Of a DNA stretch of 64,000 bases, positions 36,590-45,128 are shown in pieces (positions within the stretch are counted from its first letter, which is position 1; every line of letters starts with the position of its first letter). The DNA is from Kistimonas sp964291485 (GTDB lineage: Bacteria > Pseudomonadota > Gammaproteobacteria > Pseudomonadales > Endozoicomonadaceae): NCBI GenBank assembly GCA_964291485.2, contig OZ220224.1:3534001-3598000 (forward strand), written 5' to 3'. Both the position numbers and the translations under genes were made by a program. The notes beneath the pieces are model-generated. The model saw only the letters and a program-made list of their open reading frames with translations, searched no databases and was not told the DNA's origin.

Positions 36590-37549
36590 ATGGTTTCAAT
36601 GAGAAAGGCAATGGTACAAATCCATTTTAATGATAAGGCCTACTGTGCAGAATCTGGAAAATCACTTCTTGAGACATTACTGGAACAGCATTGCCGCATC
36701 CCGTGGTCCTGTAGAGCCGGGCTATGCCATTCCTGCCTGATGCAGACCACACAGGGCTCTGCGCCTAAAGAGGCCAGCGCTCATCTTTCGCCAGACCAGG
36801 TAGAAAACGGTTATTTCCTGGCCTGCCAATGTTATCCCACCAGCGACATCACGGTGCGACTACCTGAACGACACCTTCAGCCACAGCCTGCCGTAATCAC
36901 TGAAAAGAGCCTGCTCTCTCCTACATTACTCGCAATAAGACTTGCTCCTCGCCTCCCACTTCAATATCGCCCCGGACAACACATTCTTCTATGGCGTAAT
37001 ACCACAGACAGCAGTCGTTATTGCCTTCTGTCACAACCTGAACAGGACAGCGAGTTACTGATTCATGTAGAGCGGCGAGCTGGCGGAAATTTCAGTGGCT
37101 GGCTGTTTGATGAAGCCACTTGCGGCACCCAGGTAACCCTCAGCGAACTGGCCGGCCAGTGCCATTACCAGCCAGACCGGGATAACACACCCACCATCAT
37201 CTTTGGTAGTGGCGTTGGAATTAGTACTGCCATGGCAATCACCCGTGACACCCTCCGACATAACCCCTCATCGGTCCTTGCAACACTTTTGCATGCAGAT
37301 AACGCATCACCCGAAACATTTTACCTTCAGCATCATGACCTGCCTTCATCGCTACTTCAGGCTATCACGCTGCAATCTCCGATAGAGAGGATTGATGAAT
37401 TGCTGGCAGAACGCCGCTTCCAAAATGCACAGATCAAGTTGATGGGTCAGAGTGACTGTGTGCTCAACTTAGAGCACACGCTGAAAAAAAGAAGGTACCC
37501 TGACACACACCTTGTCACTCAACCCTTTTCCCCCAGACCTGCCGACTGA
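36590..37549 (+). CDS. 2Fe-2S ferredoxin / FAD reductase fusion protein
   Basis: A 319-residue protein. The N-terminal domain (about 9-95) is a plant-type ferredoxin with cluster cysteines in 'CRAGLCHSC' and the fourth in 'FLACQCYP'. The C-terminal part is a ferredoxin-NADP reductase-like module with an R-x-Y-C/S-type flavin motif ('SRYCLLSQP') and 'TIIFGSGVGISTAMAI' for the pyridine nucleotide. Such proteins feed electrons to oxygenases or other redox enzymes; no partner is adjacent. The start could be ATG 36590, 36599 or 36611; no ribosome binding site decides it. The 3' end overlaps the convergent PqaA-like gene by 31 bases. Confidence 0.82.
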   Translation: MVSMRKAMVQIHFNDKAYCAESGKSLLETLLEQHCRIPWSCRAGLCHSCLMQTTQGSAPKEASAHLSPDQVENGYFLACQCYPTSDITVRLPERHLQPQPAVITEKSLLSPTLLAIRLAPRLPLQYRPGQHILLWRNTTDSSRYCLLSQPEQDSELLIHVERRAGGNFSGWLFDEATCGTQVTLSELAGQCHYQPDRDNTPTIIFGSGVGISTAMAITRDTLRHNPSSVLATLLHADNASPETFYLQHHDLPSSLLQAITLQSPIERIDELLAERRFQNAQIKLMGQSDCVLNLEHTLKKRRYPDTHLVTQPFSPRPAD

Positions 37550-39057
37550 TTGGCACGTGTGTAGGACGACTCGGGGTATAAATCAGGAATAACCGAAACA
37601 CTGGATGTTACAACCATGTCTGGATAAGGTGCATTGTCAAAAGCCAGCTCAACAAACCACGCCTTCCAACCAGACTCGGGTGACTCAACGTCAAGACTGA
37701 ACCGACAAGGTTCTTCCCTGTGGATTGCTACATTTTCGGGTTTATATTGCAACCCGTTCTGGGAAAGTGCTGTCATTCGAAAATCGCGAGCCTCTGGATT
37801 GGTCACCTGCCACAAAACAGCACGCTTTGGGCAAACCGGCATACTCGCAATCAACCGCCCTGCTCCAGGACGATTCCAGCTCACATCAGGTAATGTGCGG
37901 TTTTCAACCCTTGCACCAAGAAATGCTTCAAACGTATCTGTAGCGCGTGCCAGTCCGCCGGGATCTCTGAAGACATAATGCCGACTATTGGGAAACGTAC
38001 GCATCCATGTCGGCCCCAGGAGTTCATGCAGATAGAGTTTTGCAGAATCAGGTGGAAAAAAATCATCACCTGACGCAGTGACAATATATTTAGGCATATT
38101 CAGACGAACACGGTAGCGATAGGGATCCACCAACATCAACAAACGATACATTTCAGGGGTATGAACATAGGAAAAGACATCATGCTCGGGTGCATAGTAA
38201 TCACTGAGCGCAGGAATGGGTCCTTGATGAGCCTTATAAACATGATCGATAAACGCCTCACTTTTGAGGATATCTATCACAACGGGAATGAGTGAATCGG
38301 TTCGTTTATCAACGGCAGCAGTTAGCCATGCGGTCCACCCCCGTTTGGATGCGCCTGCAAGGACAAATTGCTCCACCTCAATGCCTTTATACGATAACAC
38401 TGCCTGAACAGTATCCATCGCCCGTACCGCAGACTTAACCATGGGAAATTGCAACAGCAGTGACTCACTTTCCTCAGGGTCCTTTAGGTAGTGATACCAG
38501 GTCCAGGCAATAAGATCGTCTTCCTTACGCGGCTTACCATCAGAAAAGCGCAGATATTGATTGGGCACGTCCTTTAAATCGACGACTACAGCACCAGTAC
38601 TGGCCGCAATTTTGGCAAAATCAACCTGATTGAACACATCGTATGTCACGTCTCCATATTCAGGGTCACGTGGGTATCGAGTCCCCCCATCAATAAACAA
38701 AAACGCTTTTTCTGAACGAACAACCTCCGGTCGGTAAATCATCAACCGATGACGCCAAACCGGTTCTGAAACACCATATTTCATCGCCGCAGACCAAGTC
38801 TGCGAGATCATGCTGACCTGGTACAACTTTACTTTAGCGTTGGCTTCAGCAACCGTTTGCCACGTTTCACCTTCCAATGTCCATTCCCAGCTACTATCAG
38901 GATGCTGAATATAGTCATCCAATGCAGTCCTTTGCACAGGTCGTTCCTCCTTTGCTCTCATGCCACAGGCAGATAGCACAGGCATTACTGACAACACTCC
39001 AGCAAGAACAAGCACCAACAATCTACCACCATTAAACATGAAACTTGCGCAAGCCAT
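37519..39057 (-). CDS. PhoPQ-activated pathogenicity-related (PqaA-like) lipoprotein
   Basis: A 512-residue protein. The N terminus is hydrophobic and ends at 'LSVMPVLSACGMRA', a lipoprotein-type site. The rest follows the PhoPQ_related family: 'ALDDYIQHPDSSWEWTLE' at the start of the mature part, an alpha/beta-hydrolase core with 'VVDLKDVPNQYL', 'EQFVLAGASKRGWTAWL' (the S-K-R-G-W nucleophile elbow), and 'IVTASGDDFFPPDS' for the acid. Salmonella PqaA is a PhoP-activated member linked to peptide resistance; the biochemical role is unresolved. GGGAAG precedes ATG 39057. PhoP control is not shown by the sequence. Confidence 0.85.
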   Translation of the reverse strand: MACASFMFNGGRLLVLVLAGVLSVMPVLSACGMRAKEERPVQRTALDDYIQHPDSSWEWTLEGETWQTVAEANAKVKLYQVSMISQTWSAAMKYGVSEPVWRHRLMIYRPEVVRSEKAFLFIDGGTRYPRDPEYGDVTYDVFNQVDFAKIAASTGAVVVDLKDVPNQYLRFSDGKPRKEDDLIAWTWYHYLKDPEESESLLLQFPMVKSAVRAMDTVQAVLSYKGIEVEQFVLAGASKRGWTAWLTAAVDKRTDSLIPVVIDILKSEAFIDHVYKAHQGPIPALSDYYAPEHDVFSYVHTPEMYRLLMLVDPYRYRVRLNMPKYIVTASGDDFFPPDSAKLYLHELLGPTWMRTFPNSRHYVFRDPGGLARATDTFEAFLGARVENRTLPDVSWNRPGAGRLIASMPVCPKRAVLWQVTNPEARDFRMTALSQNGLQYKPENVAIHREEPCRFSLDVESPESGWKAWFVELAFDNAPYPDMVVTSSVSVIPDLYPESSYTRANQSAGLGEKG

Positions 39058-39170
39058 GCCATTCTTCCCAATTAATACTTAAGCAGAGTAGTCATATCGT
39101 GCCCCTACAGGGTATGACATAATGCCCGGGCCCACTGACAAAATGACGATAACAGGGCTGGTGCCTGAAC

Positions 39171-39938
39171 ATGACCGATTCCATACAGACAGAAGTCGTC
39201 GAACGTATCCTGCAAATCCGGATCGTTCGTCCCGAACGAAAAAACGCCTTGACTCACACAATGTATGACGCATTGACATCCGCACTGCAGCAGGCGGATG
39301 ACAAGAGCGACATACGAGCCATCTTCATCACCGGTACCGATGACTGTTTTACCAGCGGGAATGATGTACAGGACTTCCTGTCCCACCCTCCCTCAGGGCC
39401 GGACAGCCCGGTATTTCGCTTCATGCGCACACTGCAACAATGCCGGAAGCCGGTCATTGCCGCCGTGAACGGTGCAGCTGTTGGCATCGGCGCTACGCTG
39501 CTACTGCATTGCGACCTCGTTTACCTGGGACCTGACGCCAAACTCCAGATGCCCTTTGTCAAACTGGGGCTTTGCCCGGAATACGCTTCCAGCCTTTTAC
39601 TCCCCGCATTGATCGGCCACCGCCGTGCAACAGAACTGCTGTTACTGGGTGAAACCATGAGTGCAGAGGAAGCCGTCAACGCAGGCATTGCGAATTCTGT
39701 TTTTGATAAGGATTATCAGGAAAAAGCACTGGGCAAGGCGCAGGAAATTGCCGCTTTACCGCCAGCGGCGATCCGCATGGCCAAGCAGCTCATGAAAGAA
39801 CCGCTGGAAGAGCAGGTTTCTCGGCAAATAGCCCGGGAGGGCACAGCCTTTGTGGAGCGCCTTTCGTCACCGGAGGCCCGGGAGGCGATGATGGCGTTTA
39901 TACAAAAACGTCCAGCCGATTTCAGCCTATTTGAATAG
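39171..39938 (+). CDS. enoyl-CoA hydratase/isomerase family protein
   Basis: A 255-residue crotonase-fold enzyme. It has the CoA-binding and oxyanion-hole segments 'RKNALTHTMYDAL', 'FITGTDDCFTSGNDVQDF' and 'KPVIAAVNGAAVGIGATLLLHCDLVY', and ends normally. One of the two usual catalytic glutamates is replaced in 'FVKLGLCPEYASS' with a later E, typical of isomerase-like or uncharacterised members. Likely acts in fatty-acid or amino-acid breakdown in the cytosol. The gene stands alone, divergent from the PqaA-like gene with about 110 bases between them. Confidence 0.85.
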   Translation: MTDSIQTEVVERILQIRIVRPERKNALTHTMYDALTSALQQADDKSDIRAIFITGTDDCFTSGNDVQDFLSHPPSGPDSPVFRFMRTLQQCRKPVIAAVNGAAVGIGATLLLHCDLVYLGPDAKLQMPFVKLGLCPEYASSLLLPALIGHRRATELLLLGETMSAEEAVNAGIANSVFDKDYQEKALGKAQEIAALPPAAIRMAKQLMKEPLEEQVSRQIAREGTAFVERLSSPEAREAMMAFIQKRPADFSLFE

Positions 39939-39988
39939 ACGTTTATCAACATGTGGTCAGGCAGTATTCGCGCCTGACCATTCAATGA

Positions 39989-40621
39989 CTAGAACCACCA
40001 CCAGGACTTATTTTCCACAACCTGGGGTGTTGCCTCCTGAGCAGGTGCTGACAGCATAACAACAGGATTCAGTTGCCGGGTTTGCTCCAGTTCAGCTTTG
40101 GCCGATGAGTAAGAAACAAACTGCATGGGACCGTCGCCCAATGGTATATCACCTGCTGTCGGATCCAGTCTGGGCGACGTTAACTCTGCATAACGCAGGT
40201 AGTAAGTTGCACCACCGGCTACATCCAGGGAGAAACTGGCTATCCGGTTGAAGTTGATAGGCTGCTCAGCCAGAAAGGAATCTTCCAGAAAAAACAGATC
40301 CAACCCAAAGAATGGCCGTTTGAGCATAAATTGGTATTGCCCCGGTGTCAGCGCCAGCATTTGATAGCTGTTGCTGCTGATATTCACGACAGGTTCGCCG
40401 TTAATGTAAACCGTTGGTGCTTCCAGTTCTTCCTCAGCCCATTCACTGTAAGGGCGATAGATAATGACATGGGCGTTATCAAGTTCAGGCTTAGCCTGCG
40501 CCGCATACAACGGGCCTTCAACGGGTTTCAGATAAGCTCCGAACGTTCTGTCCCAGGAGCTACAGGCAGTCAGCAGATAAAGTACGCACAGCACAACGCT
40601 GATTCGGCTGAGTAATTTCAT
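39989..40621 (-). CDS. DUF2846-like lipoprotein
   Basis: About 210 residues with a lipoprotein signal: hydrophobic 'LCVLYLLTAC' with the lipid-carrying cysteine at residue 20. The mature part has 'AHVIIYRPYSEW', 'PTVYINGEPVVNISSNSY' and 'LTPGQYQFMLKR', the beta-sandwich pattern of DUF2846, and ends with an unusual 'SWWWF'. Family members are surface or periplasmic lipoproteins of unknown role. ATG 40621 has GGAG upstream; the frame reaches 40639 without a better start. It ends convergent with the crotonase gene. Confidence 0.75.
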   Translation of the reverse strand: MKLLSRISVVLCVLYLLTACSSWDRTFGAYLKPVEGPLYAAQAKPELDNAHVIIYRPYSEWAEEELEAPTVYINGEPVVNISSNSYQMLALTPGQYQFMLKRPFFGLDLFFLEDSFLAEQPINFNRIASFSLDVAGGATYYLRYAELTSPRLDPTAGDIPLGDGPMQFVSYSSAKAELEQTRQLNPVVMLSAPAQEATPQVVENKSWWWF

Positions 40622-40684
40622 TATTGTTATTCTCCACACAGTCGCGTGCTCATTCTGCCTGTTTTTTGCAGACTGTGCTATCCA

Positions 40685-41293
40685 TCAGGTGGTCATCCAG
40701 GGTGCAACCCCAATTGCCGTCATGATGAGCTCCACCGAGAGTGCCGCCAGTATCATGCCCATAATACGGACAATGATCGCTGAACCATTATGCCCAATCA
40801 CCTTGAATATACGGTCAGCCATGAGCATCAGACCACAGGTCACCAGTAAGACCAGCAACAGCACAGCGGCCGTCGCCGTTTGCTGATAGAGCGTTTTTAC
40901 GTGATTATCCGTCAGTGTAATCACCGCCATGATCGCCCCGGGACTCGCAATAGAAGGAACCGCCAGCGGGAAAACAGCCAGATCATGCCCCGGTTCAGTT
41001 TCACCCGGCTCTTGTATATGTGTCGAAAAGATCATCTGCAAACCAAACAGAAACAGAATGACACCACCGGCTAACTGCAGCGAGATCAGTTTTATATCCA
41101 TCGCCGTCAATATCAGCTGCCCAAGAATCAGCGCAGCAATCAGCACCATGCTGGCATACAGCGTCGCCTTGATCGCGGTTTTTCGTCGCTGCTGGGCCGA
41201 CAATCGTGCAGTGAGTCCGGTAAACAGCGCCAGTGTTCCTACTGGGTCAATCGTTGACCACAGCATCATGAAATCTTTGATCAGCTTTTCCAT
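40685..41293 (-). CDS. MarC/YhgN family inner-membrane protein
   Basis: A 202-residue protein with six hydrophobic segments and the family marks 'STIDPVGTLALF' near the first span, 'LQLAGGVILFLFGLQMI' in the middle and 'PLAVPSIASPGAIMAVI' near span four. MarC proteins resemble transporters of the LysE/RhtB type but no substrate is established; the old link to antibiotic resistance was withdrawn. It lies 63 bases upstream of the DUF2846-like gene on the same strand. Confidence 0.88.
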   Translation of the reverse strand: MEKLIKDFMMLWSTIDPVGTLALFTGLTARLSAQQRRKTAIKATLYASMVLIAALILGQLILTAMDIKLISLQLAGGVILFLFGLQMIFSTHIQEPGETEPGHDLAVFPLAVPSIASPGAIMAVITLTDNHVKTLYQQTATAAVLLLVLLVTCGLMLMADRIFKVIGHNGSAIIVRIMGMILAALSVELIMTAIGVAPWMTT

Positions 41294-41524
41294 CTGGCTA
41301 CCACCTGAAATTACGCCATGACTGTCGGCGCGATGTTTATCAGAAATCGCCGGTTTTCTCCAAACCCTTTATGTAGCATATTGTTTGCAAACCAAAATCG
41401 GGGCTGCCCACCTCCGGCGGAAAACCACTATCAGCCGATACAGATCAATAATTGATGCAGGCAAGCGGCATACTATAACGAGGCAGAACACCCTGATCGG
41501 TTCTAAACGGGGGAAGTAGCAAAC

Positions 41525-42895
41525 ATGCAACTGTCATTTCTGGGCGCTGCCGGTACAGTCACCGGTTCCAAGTATCTCGTGACATTCCACGGCTTTCGAC
41601 TATTGGTCGACTGTGGTCTTTACCAGGGACTTAAGGACTACCGTCGTCGAAACTGGCAACCTTTGCCAATACCTGCGGAAGAAATCGACGCTATTGTCCT
41701 GACCCATGCGCATATTGACCACAGCGGTTATCTGCCTGCATTGGTCAGACAGGGTTATGACGGCCCCGTCTACTGCAGTCAGGGCACCAGAGACTTATGC
41801 CGGGTACTCCTCCCAGACGCCGGCTACCTCCAGGAAGAAGACGCCCGCTTTGCCAACAAGCATGGTTTTTCGAAACACCAACCCGCCTTGCCACTATACA
41901 CAGAAGAAGACGCCCGCCGTTCGTTAAAACTGTTTCGCCCTCTGTCTCTCGATACTATCAATGACATTGGGAACGGTTTAACCCTACGACTCAGGCCTGC
42001 AGGCCACATCCTGGGTGCTTGTACACTGGAGGTGTTCAATGGACGACATCTCCTCTGTTTCAGTGGTGATCTTGGCCGCGCTGATGATCCCATCATGTAC
42101 CCACCTGACCCAATGCCACGGGCCGATTACCTGGTGCTGGAATCTACCTACGGCGATCGTCTGCATGCAGAAACTGATTCGTTATCGACACTGGAACAGA
42201 TCATCAACAAAACCGCCAAACGGGGCGGCATTGTACTAATGCCCGCATTCGCGGTTGGCAGGGCGCAACTGGCCCTGCATATGATCAGCCAGCTCAAGCT
42301 CCAGAACCGTATTCCCCGTGAATTGCCGGTCTATCTCAACAGTCCCATGGCAATCAAGGCTACCGAGCTGTTTTACCAGCACCCAGAGAAACACCGGTTG
42401 ACGCGTGAAGACTGTGAACGCATTGATGCCGGTACCCTTTATGTACGCACCATGGAAGAGTCCATGGCACTGAACCGGCGCACTTTTCCTGCCATCATCA
42501 TCTCCGCCAGCGGGATGGCCAGCGGTGGACGCGTCCTGCACCACCTGACCACCCTGGCGCCCAATCACCGTAACAGCATCGTGTTCATGGGTTTCCAGGC
42601 GGCGGGCACTCGTGGTGAACAAATGGTGAATGGTGCCAGAGAAGTGAAAATCCACGGCCGCCAGGTGGCGATCAATGCGGATGTTCATAATCTGGAAGGC
42701 TTATCCGCCCATGCCGATTACCAGGGGATTCTCGACTGGCTCACAGCCGTGCACCAGCCTCCCAAGAAAGTCTTCATCACCCACGGTGAACCCACGGCAT
42801 CGGATGCATTAGCGGACCATATTCAAACACGCTTTGGCTGGTCGGCCGACGTACCAGAACTGGGCACAACGATTGAGATTCCGGATCCCGACTGA
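41525..42895 (+). CDS. metallo-beta-lactamase / beta-CASP RNA-processing exonuclease family protein
   Basis: A 456-residue protein with the zinc-binding motif 'THAHIDHSGYLP' and metal histidine/aspartate residues in 'AGHILGACTL' and 'CFSGDLGR', then the beta-CASP domain ('LVLESTYGDR', 'MPAFAVGRAQ', 'IISASGMASGGR') and a final 'HGEPTASDALA' histidine. It matches bacterial homologues of the CPSF73 nuclease family, which cleave or trim RNA in the cytosol. GGGGAAG precedes ATG 41525. The stop is directly adjacent to the stop of the convergent gene at 42896, with no intervening base. Confidence 0.9.
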   Translation: MQLSFLGAAGTVTGSKYLVTFHGFRLLVDCGLYQGLKDYRRRNWQPLPIPAEEIDAIVLTHAHIDHSGYLPALVRQGYDGPVYCSQGTRDLCRVLLPDAGYLQEEDARFANKHGFSKHQPALPLYTEEDARRSLKLFRPLSLDTINDIGNGLTLRLRPAGHILGACTLEVFNGRHLLCFSGDLGRADDPIMYPPDPMPRADYLVLESTYGDRLHAETDSLSTLEQIINKTAKRGGIVLMPAFAVGRAQLALHMISQLKLQNRIPRELPVYLNSPMAIKATELFYQHPEKHRLTREDCERIDAGTLYVRTMEESMALNRRTFPAIIISASGMASGGRVLHHLTTLAPNHRNSIVFMGFQAAGTRGEQMVNGAREVKIHGRQVAINADVHNLEGLSAHADYQGILDWLTAVHQPPKKVFITHGEPTASDALADHIQTRFGWSADVPELGTTIEIPDPD

Positions 42896-43315
42896 TCAGA
42901 CACTGAAACGCTTCATCCAGAGCCCATGGAGATTGCAGTCACTCACGGCGAACAGTACGTTGCCCGGCGGCAGACGCAGCACAAACAGCCCTTCCGCCAC
43001 AGACAGCGCTGCATGAAATGACATGCCACACAGTTCCTGACGCTGGTGATCATAAAGGCGAATAGCGGAAATATGGTGCGCAACGGTCTGGACATGCCGG
43101 ACCACAATGCCAATGCGCACCAACTCTCCTTCCCGGCAGACCGTCACATCCGGAATGTGAGCGTCACCACCCGCACGACTCTGCCAACCACCGGTTAGCG
43201 TAATTGGCTGTACAGCCCCTGCAACAGTATCATGTCCCAATCCCAGCGCCATTGATGCCGAGCCAACCACCAGTCCGTAATGCAGGAAGGTTCTTCTCAT
43301 CATGCCATCACTCAT
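42896..43315 (-). CDS. Tat-exported superoxide-reductase-like (desulfoferrodoxin-type) protein
   Basis: About 139 residues. The N terminus is a twin-arginine signal ('MMRRTFLHYGLVVGSAS'), indicating folded export to the periplasm. The mature part has all five iron ligands of the superoxide reductase catalytic domain at the right spacing: H53 ('AHIPDV'), H74 and H80 (six apart), and C127-x-x-H130 in 'CNLHGLW'. The enzyme reduces superoxide to peroxide at a mononuclear iron centre. Most characterised superoxide reductases are cytosolic in anaerobes, so a Tat-borne form is unusual. ATG 43315 has GAGGTG seven bases upstream; the frame begins at 43330. Activity is inferred, not shown. Confidence 0.72.
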   Translation of the reverse strand: MSDGMMRRTFLHYGLVVGSASMALGLGHDTVAGAVQPITLTGGWQSRAGGDAHIPDVTVCREGELVRIGIVVRHVQTVAHHISAIRLYDHQRQELCGMSFHAALSVAEGLFVLRLPPGNVLFAVSDCNLHGLWMKRFSV

Positions 43316-43449
43316 TGCACCGCACCTCAATCACCCAGGTCATGCTGCAGCAAGCCTAGCAATGAAAGTACCTGAGAGAGTGGTCACGAAACCATAGAGA
43401 TGGCAGAATACTCAGAGAATCAATAACAACAATAATGACACGAACAGCC

Positions 43450-43938
43450 ATGAAGTTGACCAGACAACTTTATTCCTTACTGCTTCTGCTGAGTTCAATC
43501 TCGCTTGTTCAAGCCGCAGAAAAGGACACTACCGCACAACCCGGTAAGATTTATGATATGGGTGATGGCTACCATAATTATCCGCCTGATCACACCGAAC
43601 CCCCTGCAGATGCCCCCCTGCGCTATGGCCGCACCACATCTCTTACCTTCCCATTGCCCAGTATGGCCAGTGAAGACATGGCTGATGCATCAGTCCCTGG
43701 TGCCCTTCAGGCAACGGCTGCAGGTCAATCAAACGATGATGAACGAGAAAAGCATAACGTCAATGTAGGGATCACGATCGACGAACTGGAAGATACCATT
43801 GATTTTGCACTGCCGGATGAGAATCTGGCCACCCAGGGGCAACAACGGCCAACCACCATCAGCATTGACGTTACTTACAGTAATGACAGTTCAACGGATG
43901 TGCATGTTACGGCAACGACCACGTCGTACAATGAATAG
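43450..43938 (+). CDS. hypothetical exported protein
   Basis: About 162 residues with a signal peptide (LLLLLSSISLVQA, cleaved near residue 23). The mature part is acidic and Ser/Thr/Asp-rich, with 'PGKIYDMGDGYHNYPPDHTEPP' type sequence near its start and a beta-like end 'DVTYSNDSSTDVHVTATT'. I recognise no family. ATG 43450 begins the signal peptide; ATG 43435 in the same frame is also possible. It is followed by a strong bidirectional terminator and the convergent small gene. Confidence 0.55.
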   Translation: MKLTRQLYSLLLLLSSISLVQAAEKDTTAQPGKIYDMGDGYHNYPPDHTEPPADAPLRYGRTTSLTFPLPSMASEDMADASVPGALQATAAGQSNDDEREKHNVNVGITIDELEDTIDFALPDENLATQGQQRPTTISIDVTYSNDSSTDVHVTATTTSYNE

Positions 43939-44005
43939 CCTTAAATTAAGCAGTGATATTAATTAGAACGAAGGTTAAATATAAAAGGAAAAATTAAAAA
44001 CATAT

Positions 44006-44043
44006 AAACAGCCTTATTAAGCATGACGTTAATAAGGCTGTTT
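44006..44043. terminator. bidirectional terminator
   Basis: A perfect 15-base inverted repeat (AAACAGCCTTATTAA and its complement) with an 8-base loop between two convergent genes, and T residues on the right side. The stop codon of the minus-strand gene lies at its edge. Confidence 0.75.
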
Positions 44044-44275
44044 AATGAAGCACCTTTTTGATGGGTTCATCTCTTTCCCGAAACCAGACTTTTAATTGTT
44101 CCCTGACCGTTTTCGATTCCACCAGAAACTCAGGGTGTAGCGAGTGCCTGACTGATTTCACCTTACCATCCAGTTCTTCCAAGCGTTCTATGTCAATATC
44201 AATATTATTCTCTTTAATAAAACGAACCATTTCCGAAGTCGGTCCACAAATCGCCTGCCGGTATTCCTTGTCCAT
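44042..44275 (-). CDS. small hypothetical protein
   Basis: A 77-residue charged, helical protein beginning 'MDKEYRQAICGPTSEM', without signal or membrane segment. I chose ATG 44275 because GGGGG lies five bases upstream; the frame reaches 44308. It has no recognisable motif. Divergent from the TetR-type regulator with about 210 bases between, so it may be regulated with it. Confidence 0.5.
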   Translation of the reverse strand: MDKEYRQAICGPTSEMVRFIKENNIDIDIERLEELDGKVKSVRHSLHPEFLVESKTVREQLKVWFRERDEPIKKVLH

Positions 44276-44485
44276 AACAACCCCCAATTTCAACGGAACA
44301 ATAGCCACGAGCAGCTCTAATTCGCCTTATTTGTGATTTTTTTTATATGAATTAAGCATTTTTACCAACTGTGTATATACTGGAAGCCTCACAGTCAGGT
44401 AGAGGACGTTCCCTGACTATATCGTCTACGGGCGAAAAAGGTTTAACCGCCAGGGTTGGCATAAATAAAACGGCAGAAACCAGTA

Positions 44486-45058
44486 ATGGGCAGGCACACA
44501 AGCTTTGAACTGACTGAAGTACTGAGTCAGGCGATGGATTTATTCTGGCGCCTTGGCTATGCCAGTACGTCTATGCGCCATGTTGAGGAAGTCACCGGCT
44601 TAAATCCCGGCAGCCTCTACCACCATTTCAGCAGCAAGGAAGGCCTCTATAAAGCGGTCATTGAGCATTATTACACCGCCATACTTCAACCCCGGCTGTA
44701 CCATTACCGTCATACTGCCGCCCCCAGAGAATGCCTTCGGCGCTTTTTCACAACCAGCTATCGCCATTTTCCGGCCAAAGAATACCGGGGACACTGCCTG
44801 TTATTGCTGGCAATCATGGAAACCAAAGACCGTGACGACCTGAATCCACAGTTTCAGCAATACATTTCTGAATTAAAACAGGAGTTTACCGCTATTCTCA
44901 CACTGGATACGGCACTTAAAGTCCCTGAAAATAGTGCGGATTATCTTTTTGAATGCTATATCTCGCTGCAGTTCTATGCCTGCCTGAATCCCAGTCGCAA
45001 ATTTCTGGATAACAAAGTGCGCGTATTCTTTGAAAGATTGGCCCAACTGGATCGCTAG
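44486..45058 (+). CDS. TetR/AcrR family transcriptional regulator
   Basis: A 190-residue protein with the N-terminal helix-turn-helix of the family ('AMDLFWRLGYASTSMRHVEEV', then 'GLNPGSLYHHFSSKEGLYKAV') and a helical ligand-binding C-terminal domain. The 'SLYHHFSSKE' recognition helix is typical. Most members repress nearby genes until a small molecule binds. The likely target is unknown; candidates are the divergent small gene at 44042 or YejK, 70 bases downstream. Confidence 0.85.
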   Translation: MGRHTSFELTEVLSQAMDLFWRLGYASTSMRHVEEVTGLNPGSLYHHFSSKEGLYKAVIEHYYTAILQPRLYHYRHTAAPRECLRRFFTTSYRHFPAKEYRGHCLLLLAIMETKDRDDLNPQFQQYISELKQEFTAILTLDTALKVPENSADYLFECYISLQFYACLNPSRKFLDNKVRVFFERLAQLDR

Positions 45059-45128
45059 CTCACTGTAATTCCCGATCCCCTGTGCAATAATCCTGCTTCT
45101 GAACCGACATGTCTGAAGTGCAGTACTT

